Below are positions 8,357-14,418 of a stretch of 64,000 bases of DNA, piece after piece. The stretch covers positions 60,094 to 124,093 of the forward strand of contig CAIZEI010000062.1 in the NCBI GenBank assembly GCA_903931945.1, in the 5' to 3' direction. This DNA is from an uncultured Hyphomicrobiales bacterium (GTDB lineage: Bacteria; Pseudomonadota; Alphaproteobacteria; Rhizobiales; Beijerinckiaceae). The stretch's first letter is position 1. Every line of letters starts with the position of its first letter. Made by a program: the position numbers and the translations under genes. The notes below the pieces were generated by a model. That model had not been told where the DNA came from. It saw only the letters and a program-made list of their open reading frames with translations, and ran no database searches.

Positions 8357-8383
8357 ATTGGGTCAAGCACGTATATAGGTCCC
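8357..8383 (-). repeat. Right inverted repeat of the nested IS
   Basis: Reverse complement begins GGGACCTATATACGTG. It abuts the second copy of the 8-bp duplication ATTTTAAA at 8384-8391, which overlaps the last codons of the Panacea gene. Confidence 0.9.
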
Positions 8384-8386
8384 ATT

Positions 8387-8938
8387 TTAAAGCCTAATCG
8401 AAGGCGCAGCCTCTCGAAGATAAGCAACGATTTCTTCTTTCTCTGGCTTATCCTCTATCATGTCTTCGTATCTCATCATCCCAAGTTGCGCGGATTGCCA
8501 ATCCTTGCCATGGGTCGCCGCCGTTCTATGATCAAACGACATCATAGATGACTTTTTAAATCCCGCATTTATGGCACGAAGATCAGATTTAGAGAACACG
8601 TTCGTGTCGCAACCATCATTGCCTGATTTGACTACTTGGTATCCATCCAGCTTCCAAGGAAACCTTTCAATTTCTAGTTCGGCAAGCCAAATTGGATCGC
8701 CCTTTAGCATTTCATATATTTCCAGAGGCACAGGGCCGAACTTCATTGCCCTATAATTTGCTCCAAACACAGGCCTACAGTAATCATTCAAATGAACGAC
8801 ATCGGCAAAATAGCAGGCTTTCAGAATAGCGTGAATGTCATGCTTGCCCTGGCTCTCAAGCATAAGCATAACAGCGTTCTTCGCCTTCTCGGCAGAGAAC
8901 TTGAAACGGATGACCTTGCTTGGACGCCATTCAACCAT
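8387..8938 (-). CDS. Panacea-domain (DUF4065) antitoxin, PanA-like
   Basis: A 183-residue protein with a Panacea/SocA-like domain: helical AEKAKNAVMLMLESQGKHDIHAILKACYFADVVHLNDYCRPVFGANYRAMKFGPVPLEIYEML (residues ~15-80) carries the family pattern of a helix, YFAD..HL, and the MKFGPVP turn. Panacea domains are known as versatile antitoxin modules that pair with many unrelated toxins in PanAT operons. Its natural partner is the 119-residue gene now 2.6 kb downstream, displaced by the nested IS. The C-terminal extension (about 100 residues ending YLREAAPSIRL) may be the toxin-specific part. The insertion duplicated the stop region, so the protein is complete. Confidence 0.85.
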   Translation of the reverse strand: MVEWRPSKVIRFKFSAEKAKNAVMLMLESQGKHDIHAILKACYFADVVHLNDYCRPVFGANYRAMKFGPVPLEIYEMLKGDPIWLAELEIERFPWKLDGYQVVKSGNDGCDTNVFSKSDLRAINAGFKKSSMMSFDHRTAATHGKDWQSAQLGMMRYEDMIEDKPEKEEIVAYLREAAPSIRL

Positions 8939-8980
8939 AGCGCGATCATACCATATCTAATTCGTCAAGGGAATCTTTGT

Positions 8981-9964
8981 TTAAGCCGCCTTATGCCTCT
9001 GCCAGTAGCCGACAAAATCGACACTGGTTTTCTTGTGAAGCGCCAGCCCGGCGATGCTGTGGATTTGATCACCGTTCGACATGCGGCGGTTGTCCTCCCG
9101 CCATGAAGCCTCTTGCGCGTAGCGCAGAAGGTAAGCGCCCGCGATGTGATGATGGTGGCCGCTTTCGGCCCGGCGCAGGCGGGAAAAATATTCTTCTGCC
9201 CAATTCGTGCAAGCGCCATCAAAGCTGTACGCCTCTTGATGATTGATCCGCTTCATTTCGAAATTGCCGTGCAAGCCCTCCCATGAACCGGCTTCGTCCG
9301 CATGGATCGTGGTTCCCTTGGCAACGCGGGCGCGGATGAATGACAGGGCCGCGCCTTCGCTGGCGAACACTGCCGGAAGCGAAGCGCCATTGCGCTCGCG
9401 AACGATCACGACAACCTTGCGCTTGCCGTTCTGGTTGCGCGCCAAGCGGCGATCAACGCGGTTTTCCTTGTGGTTCGCGGGCTTGATATAGCCGCCAAAG
9501 TAGCCGCCATCGACTTCCGCAACCTTGCCTTTCCCACCGACGATCCGGCCCTTCATTTCTTCGGCCATGGCTTCCCGCAGTTTGTGCAACAGAACCCATG
9601 CGGCCTTGTAGGAAATCCCCAGATCGCGGGATAAGGCGAGCGCGCTCTTGCCTTTGACTTCGTTGCAGAAGATCGCAATCGCCGCCAGATAGCCCCGCAG
9701 GGGCAGCTTATGTTGCGCAAAGATGGTCCCGCTTGTGATGCTGAAATCCTTGGCGCAGGCCTGGCACCGGAAGCGCAGCGCGCCATTCGGGCGGCGGCAA
9801 ACATAGGCGTTCAAACCACCGCAGGACGGGCACACCGGAGCCCCTTCTGTCTCAGGCCAGCGAACCCGGCAAAACATCGTTTCGGCTTCCGCGTCTGACA
9901 TGCGGAACACGCTCGCCAGAGTGAGGGTTTTGGCGGGGCGGGAGAGGAGGAAGTGCTGAGACAT
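8981..9964 (-). CDS. IS1595-family transposase of the outer transposon
   Basis: A 327-residue intact DDE transposase. The zinc ribbon is CPSCGGLNAYVC...FRCQACAKDFS (about 45-72), then LPLRGYLAAIAIFCNEVKGKSALALSRDLGISYKAAWVLLHKLR. The catalytic core has the first Asp in VAEVDGGYFGG, the second in IHADEAGSWEGL and the Glu in NWAEEYFSRLRR. It differs strongly from the nested element's enzyme, so it belongs to the outer repeats at 4808/11225. The start codon lies inside a 42-bp palindrome (9961-10002), so its translation and transcription are probably controlled from that site. The two Panacea genes follow on the same strand. Confidence 0.93.
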   Translation of the reverse strand: MSQHFLLSRPAKTLTLASVFRMSDAEAETMFCRVRWPETEGAPVCPSCGGLNAYVCRRPNGALRFRCQACAKDFSITSGTIFAQHKLPLRGYLAAIAIFCNEVKGKSALALSRDLGISYKAAWVLLHKLREAMAEEMKGRIVGGKGKVAEVDGGYFGGYIKPANHKENRVDRRLARNQNGKRKVVVIVRERNGASLPAVFASEGAALSFIRARVAKGTTIHADEAGSWEGLHGNFEMKRINHQEAYSFDGACTNWAEEYFSRLRRAESGHHHHIAGAYLLRYAQEASWREDNRRMSNGDQIHSIAGLALHKKTSVDFVGYWQRHKAA

Positions 9965-10002
9965 ATTCGTTACCTATCGAATTTGATAGCTAACGAATAT
10001 GT
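9961..10002. promoter_or_regulatory. Long palindromic operator over the transposase start
   Basis: A 42-bp dyad: arms ACATATTCGTTA-C-CTATC and GATAG-C-TAACGAATATGT around GAATTT, with one mismatch per arm. It covers the transposase ATG and a possible leftward -10 (TATTCG, 9999-9994) that sits 17 bp from a TTGACA (10022-10017). It shares the inner CTATC/GATAG half-sites with the second dyad at 10030-10061. A repressor operator is the simplest reading; the neighbouring DUF6471 protein is the natural candidate. Confidence 0.6.
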
Positions 10003-10007
10003 TAGGT

Positions 10008-10061
10008 TTGACACCTTGTCAAGAACAATCTATCGTTTTCGGGAGCTTTCTTAAACGATAG
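10008..10061. promoter_or_regulatory. Divergent promoter core and second operator
   Basis: TTGACA-CC-TTGTCAA (10008-10022) gives overlapping -35 boxes for both directions. Rightward: TTGACA, 17 bp, TATCGT (10031-10036). Leftward: TTGACA, 17 bp, TATTCG. The dyad CTATCGTTT (10030-10038) / AAACGATAG (10053-10061) overlaps the rightward -10 and ends 8 bp before the DUF6471 start. Each promoter is thus covered by its own CTATC/GATAG palindrome, fitting joint autoregulation of transposase and regulator. Confidence 0.55.
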
Positions 10062-10069
10062 GTGACGGC

Positions 10070-10309
10070 ATGGGATTCGCAAAGACAGAAGCTGAGTGGC
10101 AGTCGCGCGCGACCGCGTTTCTAAAGGCCAAAATGAAAGAAAAGGAAGTGACTTACGTTGAGCTTGTGAAGCGGCTCAAAGCCCACGGGTTCGAGGAAAC
10201 GGAAGCATCTATCACGATGAAATTGAAGCGCGGGACATTCGCCGCAACTTTTTTGCTGGCGTGTCTAGCGGCCCTGGAATTGGACGGTGTACGATTGGAG
10301 GAGATTTAG
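10070..10309 (+). CDS. DUF6471 helix-turn-helix-like small protein
   Basis: A 79-residue protein of the DUF6471 type: EWQSRATAFLKAKMKEKEVTYVELVKRLKAHGFEETEASITMKLKRGTFAATFLLACLAALELD. The pattern of a helix, a VTYVELVKRL recognition-like helix and an SI..KL.RGTF turn resembles lambda-repressor-like DNA-binding domains. It diverges from the transposase, and two palindromes lie between them, so I infer a transcriptional regulator of the element. DUF6471 proteins have no established function that I can cite. Confidence 0.8.
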   Translation: MGFAKTEAEWQSRATAFLKAKMKEKEVTYVELVKRLKAHGFEETEASITMKLKRGTFAATFLLACLAALELDGVRLEEI

Positions 10310-10324
10310 GGCGGGGATAAATTC

Positions 10325-11119
10325 ATGCCATCTGAGGACGAAGGCGAGGAAAACCCAAATCGCCATCCCTATCGGCGCCATCGCCACCAACGCAAGAATC
10401 CACCATTCGCCGGGATCGCGGCTTTTATCAACGCTTACAGAGATGAGCAAAAAGCCAATCGTCGCCAAGAATCCGCTGAGGATCGCGGCAGCAAATCCAT
10501 CGAAAAATGGACACTTTCGTTTGTCGTCGTGACGGCCTGTTTGATCGGGGTTCAGGATTTCATCCTGCACCGTAGTGACGACGCCATTCACAAATCCGCA
10601 GAAGCCGCCGTCGTCGCCGCAAATGCGGCACAAGATTCCCTCAAAACCGTTCGCGAAACCGCTGAGCGGCAATTGCGTGCTTATATATTCCCCACTGAGT
10701 TGACGGTCACTGATGTTGAATTGGGGAAGCATCCGGGCGTGAACATGGTTGTCAAGAATACAGGCCAAACCCCAGCGACTGACGTTATCGCTTGGGCCGG
10801 CGTTTGGGTTGGCAATTTCCCCCTTCGAACTGAACTGATCCGCGCGTCTCCTGAATTTATGAAAACTGCTTCGCGGCGCCCCGTTGGACCCGGAGCAACC
10901 TTCACGATCATCCACGCTTGGAACGAAGCGCTTACTGAACAACATATGAAAATGTTGCAAAATGGGACTGCTGCGGTGTTTATATGGGGCGAAATAACCT
11001 ACGTCGATGTATTCGGTAAAAAAAGAACCACCAATTTCCGTAACTACTATGGGGGTGATGCGGGGATGCGTCCCGGCGGAGCTTCGATTGGCGCCGAAGA
11101 TGGTAATAATTCCGATTAG
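10325..11119 (+). CDS. Membrane-anchored hypothetical protein, transposon cargo
   Basis: A 264-residue protein with a charged cytoplasmic N-terminus ending DEQKANRRQESAEDRGSKSIEKW, then one membrane helix (~62-80, TLSFVVVTACLIGVQDFI). A short helical stalk (SAEAAVVAANAAQDSLKTVRETAERQLRAY) and a soluble domain follow (VNMVVKNTGQTPATDVIAWAGVWV...FIWGEITYVDVFGKKRTTNFRNYYGG). The stalk, NTGQTPA and GEI.Y.D.FGK..TT.FR motifs recur in a common uncharacterised bacterial family. It starts 15 bp after the DUF6471 gene and is probably co-transcribed. The antisense frame over its 5' end also looks hydrophobic but lacks a sensible start. Confidence 0.75.
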   Translation: MPSEDEGEENPNRHPYRRHRHQRKNPPFAGIAAFINAYRDEQKANRRQESAEDRGSKSIEKWTLSFVVVTACLIGVQDFILHRSDDAIHKSAEAAVVAANAAQDSLKTVRETAERQLRAYIFPTELTVTDVELGKHPGVNMVVKNTGQTPATDVIAWAGVWVGNFPLRTELIRASPEFMKTASRRPVGPGATFTIIHAWNEALTEQHMKMLQNGTAAVFIWGEITYVDVFGKKRTTNFRNYYGGDAGMRPGGASIGAEDGNNSD

Positions 11120-11193
11120 CGCCGCGAGCGCCGCGCGCAACATGGCGCGCTCTCCTCTTACATCACACTCTCCTTAGGTGGTGATGGCTCGCC

Positions 11194-11225
11194 GGATTGC
11201 TTCTGGCGGTTGCGCCATAATACCG
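11194..11225 (-). repeat. Right inverted repeat of the outer transposon
   Basis: It pairs with 4808-4839 (30/32) and is followed by the 8-bp target copy TTCGGTCC at 11226-11233, which is dprA sequence. Confidence 0.9.
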
Positions 11226-11308
11226 TTCGGTCCAATGCTTTCAGAACGGATCAACCGCAGCCAATCGAGCAATTGCGCTTCGCTCAGCCGGGTTTCCATC
11301 ACGCTCAT
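11226..11308 (-). pseudogene. dprA: dprA 5' fragment
   Basis: From ATG 11308 the minus strand reads [20 protein letters not shown] then RSESIGP, the N-terminal helical start of DprA, before the transposon repeat begins. The ATG overlaps the plsY stop (ATGA), the usual plsY-dprA coupling. Read on, the frame ends in the transposon at 11174 after 44 codons. Joined to the fragment at 3611-4807 it gives SIGP-KTFRVLVNRYGG and a DprA of about 420 residues. Confidence 0.9.
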
Positions 11309-11913
11309 GTCCCTTCGCCAATTCGACTTTCTGTCCCCATGCGCAACCGCTCGATGTTCGCGCCATGCTTCCAGATCAACAGGATTGTCAGCAGGATATA
11401 GAGAAACGCCGCGTCAATATCATCGGCGATAAACAGAAATAAGGGTGTGACAGCGCTGGCTGCGAGCGCCGCCAGCGAGGACAGCCGCATCGTGCCGGCA
11501 ACGCCCAGCCAGACCGCCGCAAACACCGCAGCAACCCGCCAGTCCAGCGCGATCAGGCAACCCAGAAACGTTGCGACGCCCTTGCCGCCCTTGAACCCAA
11601 GCCAGACCGGAAAAAGATGCCCAAGGAATGCGCCAAGCGCGCCGGCGACGCCCCCGCCCAGACCCATCGCGGCGCCGAAAATAACCGCGACGGTTCCCTT
11701 CATCGCATCACAAAACAAAGTCGCTGCTGCCAGGTCCTTGCGCCCGGAGCGCAACACGTTGGTCGCGCCGATATTCTGCGAGCCGATGGTGCGCGGATCG
11801 GGCGCGCCCGCCAATCTGGAAACGACAAGCCCGAACGGGATCGAACCCAGCAAATAGCCCAATAAAAGCGCAACTGGCAAAAATGACACGGGACCCGCCC
11901 ACCTGATCACCAA
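11305..11913 (-). CDS. plsY: Glycerol-3-phosphate acyltransferase PlsY
   Basis: A 202-residue multi-pass membrane enzyme that transfers acyl from acyl-phosphate to glycerol-3-phosphate, the first step of phospholipid synthesis. The three signature motifs are present: [22 protein letters not shown] and [18 protein letters not shown]. The listed start is a TTG at 11913; a GTG at 11889 ([16 protein letters not shown]) is an equally reasonable start and would remove a non-conserved leader. It lies 12 bp after the pyrC-like gene in a leftward pyrB-pyrC-plsY-(dprA) operon whose last gene is now interrupted. Confidence 0.95.
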   Translation of the reverse strand: MVIRWAGPVSFLPVALLLGYLLGSIPFGLVVSRLAGAPDPRTIGSQNIGATNVLRSGRKDLAAATLFCDAMKGTVAVIFGAAMGLGGGVAGALGAFLGHLFPVWLGFKGGKGVATFLGCLIALDWRVAAVFAAVWLGVAGTMRLSSLAALAASAVTPLFLFIADDIDAAFLYILLTILLIWKHGANIERLRMGTESRIGEGT

Positions 11914-11925
11914 ACAGCCGGCAGA

Positions 11926-13215
11926 TTAGGCGTGAACGGCTGAGCCTGCAACCAGAGTCAGTTTGACAACGCCTTGCAGCAGGGCGTTCTCGAAAGGCGT
12001 GTTCTTGCTGCGCGAATGCAATCGCACGGGATCCACGACAAACGGCTCATCCGGATCAAAACGAATGATGTCGGCAGGCGCGCCCTTTTCGAGCCGCCCT
12101 TGAGCCAGCCCCAGTATTTGCGCCGGGCGGATCGTCATCGCCGCGAGCAGTCGCCGCAACGCCACATCGCCTGAATGGACCAGTCGCAATCCTGCGGCCA
12201 GCAGGGTTTCAAGCCCGATAGCGCCATTCTCGGCCTCGCCAAAAGGCAAACGCTTGTTATCGACGTCCTGCGGATTGTGATCCGATACAATCACATCGAG
12301 CAGGCCGGACGCCAGCGCCTCAACCAGCGCGCGCCGGTCATCCTCGCTGCGCAGCGGCGGCGCCAGCTTGAAGAATGTCCGGTATTGGCCGATGTCATTA
12401 TCGTTCAGCGTCAGATGATTGATCGATGTTCCGCAGGTGACCGCAAGCCCGCTTGCCCGCGCCCGCGCGATGATTTCAAGCGACATGGCGGTGGTGACGA
12501 GCGCAGCGTGATAACGCCCTTGCACCATACGAACCAGGCGCATGTCCCGATCGAGCGCGATCGCTTCGGCCTCGCGCGGGATGCCGGCGAGACCCAGACG
12601 ACTGGCGAACATGCCCTCATTCATCACCCCCGATCCGGCAAGATTGGCGTCTTCGGCAAAGGGCATGATCAGCGCGTCAAAATCCCGCGCATAGGTCATT
12701 GCGCGCCGCATGACCTGCGAATCCTGAACGCAGTGCGTCCCGTCCGTGAACGCAACCGCGCCCGCCTCTTTCAGCAGTCCATATTCTGCGATCTCCCGAC
12801 CGTTCAGCCCTTTGGTCAGCGCCGCAGCCGGCAACACGCGGACCTTCGCCGTATCGCGGGCGCGGCGCATCAGAAAATCCAGCACCGCCGGATCGTCCAG
12901 CGGCGGCGTTGTGCCGGGCATGGCGACGATCGTCGTCACGCCGCCGGCCGCAGCAGCGGCGCTCGCTGTCGCCAGCGTCTCGCGATATTCGGCGCCGGGT
13001 TCGCCGACAAATACGCGCATGTCGATAAGGCCGGGACAAACAACGTCGCCGCCACAATCGATGATTTTCGTCCGCGCGCCCGCGTTCGCCGCCGTGACAT
13101 TCGCGCCGATAGCATGGATGACGCCGTCCTCGATCAGGACGCCACCCCGCGAGTCAACGCCTGTTCCAGGGTCGATCAACCGGGCGTTGACAAGTGCGAG
13201 AGGGGGAGCATTCAT
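11926..13215 (-). CDS. pyrC: Dihydroorotase-like protein PyrC, metal site lost
   Basis: A 429-residue amidohydrolase-fold protein from ATG 13215 (MNAPPLALVNARLIDP). The class I dihydroorotase framework is clear (GLID...GEPGAEYRETLATASAAAAAGGVTTIVAMPGT, VIVSDHNPQDVDNKRLPF, GAIGLETLLAAGLRLV). However, the DxHxH metal motif is DMRV (residues 65-68), the usual His of the next motif is Phe (MPFAEDANL), and the HLTLNDND region differs from active enzymes. This matches the PyrC-like subunit encoded beside pyrB in many proteobacteria, which supports aspartate carbamoyltransferase rather than catalysing. A separate active dihydroorotase would be expected elsewhere. It lies 11 bp after pyrB. Confidence 0.85.
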   Translation of the reverse strand: MNAPPLALVNARLIDPGTGVDSRGGVLIEDGVIHAIGANVTAANAGARTKIIDCGGDVVCPGLIDMRVFVGEPGAEYRETLATASAAAAAGGVTTIVAMPGTTPPLDDPAVLDFLMRRARDTAKVRVLPAAALTKGLNGREIAEYGLLKEAGAVAFTDGTHCVQDSQVMRRAMTYARDFDALIMPFAEDANLAGSGVMNEGMFASRLGLAGIPREAEAIALDRDMRLVRMVQGRYHAALVTTAMSLEIIARARASGLAVTCGTSINHLTLNDNDIGQYRTFFKLAPPLRSEDDRRALVEALASGLLDVIVSDHNPQDVDNKRLPFGEAENGAIGLETLLAAGLRLVHSGDVALRRLLAAMTIRPAQILGLAQGRLEKGAPADIIRFDPDEPFVVDPVRLHSRSKNTPFENALLQGVVKLTLVAGSAVHA

Positions 13216-13226
13216 TCCACCATCCC

Positions 13227-14180
13227 TCAATTGTTCGGCAAATGGCGCGCCAGCGCCTCAAGCACAGCGATGCGCACGGCCACGCCCATTTCGACCTGCT
13301 CGTTGATGAGCGACTGCGGGCCATCGGCGACAGACGAATCGATTTCCACGCCCCGATTGATTGGCCCGGGATGCATGACCAAAGCATCGGGCCGCGCCAG
13401 CGCCAGTTTTTCCTGATCGAGACCGAAAAAACGCGAATATTCCCGCAATGACGGGACGAAGGCGCCATTCATGCGCTCAAGTTGCAGGCGTAGCATCATC
13501 ACAATATCCGCGCCTTCAAGACCCTTGCGCATGTCGCGGAACACTTCCACGCCCAAATGCTCAATGCCGCTGGGGAGCAGCGTTGAGGGCGCGATGACGC
13601 GCACCTGCGCGCCCAGCGCCGACAGCAGGATCATGTTGGAGCGGGCGACACGGGAATGCAGCACATCGCCGCAAATGGCGACAGTCAGCCCCTCTATGCG
13701 ACCCTTGCGGCGGCGAATGGTCAAGGCATCCAGCAAAGCCTGCGTCGGGTGTTCGTGCGAGCCATCGCCCGCATTGACCACCGAACAATCCACCTTGCGG
13801 GCGAGCAGATCGACCGCGCCGGACTGATGGTGGCGCACAATAATAATGTCGGGCCGCATGGCGTTGAGCGTGACCGCGGTATCGATCAGCGTCTCACCCT
13901 TTTTGACGCTTGACGTGGCGACTGACATGTTCATCACATCGGCGCCGAGCCGTTTGCCGGCAAGCTCGAACGATGCCTGCGTGCGGGTTGAGGCCTCAAA
14001 AAACAGATTGATCTGCGTTCGCCCGCGCAGCGTGTCCTTCTTTTTATTGACCTGACGCGACAGCGGCGCCGCGTCTTCCGCCAAATCCAGCAGCGCCTCA
14101 ATATCAGCGCGCGACATGCCCTCGATGCCGAGGAGATGTTTTTGCGAGAAAAGCGGCTTTCCGGGAGCAGGATCGGTCAT
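13227..14180 (-). CDS. pyrB: Aspartate carbamoyltransferase catalytic subunit
   Basis: A 317-residue enzyme that joins carbamoyl phosphate and aspartate in pyrimidine synthesis. The carbamoyl-phosphate loop [23 protein letters not shown] (about 54-76) and [14 protein letters not shown] are intact, as is the [12 protein letters not shown] aspartate-binding segment. It is first in the leftward pyrB-pyrC-plsY-dprA operon and divergent from topA across about 240 bp. Confidence 0.97.
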   Translation of the reverse strand: MTDPAPGKPLFSQKHLLGIEGMSRADIEALLDLAEDAAPLSRQVNKKKDTLRGRTQINLFFEASTRTQASFELAGKRLGADVMNMSVATSSVKKGETLIDTAVTLNAMRPDIIIVRHHQSGAVDLLARKVDCSVVNAGDGSHEHPTQALLDALTIRRRKGRIEGLTVAICGDVLHSRVARSNMILLSALGAQVRVIAPSTLLPSGIEHLGVEVFRDMRKGLEGADIVMMLRLQLERMNGAFVPSLREYSRFFGLDQEKLALARPDALVMHPGPINRGVEIDSSVADGPQSLINEQVEMGVAVRIAVLEALARHLPNN

Positions 14181-14418
14181 TGCGTGTTCTATAGGCCTGT
14201 GCTTCGGGGCCGCGCAAGCGCGCTCGGTCTGCTGTCAACAACCAGTTGGAATCCCCGCTGCGACAATCCCCCATTTGACAGTCCGCTTGGCCTCCACCAT
14301 GTTCCGCCCGCTTCGCCGGGACCGCCCGGCGCGTTTCAACCGGTCTGATCGGATTCTTAAGTTATTGATTTTACTGGTGAAATGACAAAGGTTTTCGACC
14401 TATCAAGGGTTCAGCCGC

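Larger units (their letters stand above)
5754..8383. mobile_element. Nested 2.6-kb IS1595-family insertion sequence
   Basis: Inverted repeats of 27 bp (24/27 identical, starting GGGACCTATATACGTG) lie at 5754-5780 and 8357-8383. They are flanked by a perfect 8-bp target duplication ATTTTAAA (5746-5753 and 8384-8391). The element carries a frameshifted ISXO2-like transposase, a 64-residue accessory protein and a 311-residue passenger protein, all on the minus strand. It landed between the Panacea antitoxin and its partner; the duplicated 8 bp contain the antitoxin stop and the partner start, so both frames survive. The perfect duplication implies this insertion is younger than the outer one. 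Confidence 0.9.
4808..11225. mobile_element. 6.4-kb IS1595-family transposon with passenger genes
   Basis: The element is bounded by 32-bp inverted repeats (30/32 identical) and flanked by 8-bp target duplications TTTGGTCC (4800-4807) and TTCGGTCC (11226-11233), 7 of 8 bases equal. An 8-bp duplication is what IS1595-family transposases make, and the element encodes one (8981-9964). It sits in dprA codons for the IGPKTF segment, and removing it rejoins the dprA halves in frame. Cargo: a winged-helix-like protein, a Panacea-type toxin-antitoxin pair (itself invaded by a second IS1595 element), a DUF6471 regulator and a membrane protein. The passenger genes are visibly more AT-rich than the flanking chromosome. 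The one-base difference between duplications suggests some age. Confidence 0.9.

Noticed and set aside
10265..11143. 292-codon minus-strand frame with hydrophobic C-terminus
   Set aside because: The overlapping plus-strand protein matches a known membrane-protein pattern (stalk, NTGQTPA, GEITYVD). The antisense hydrophobicity is the mirror of its charged N-terminus, and no good start exists.
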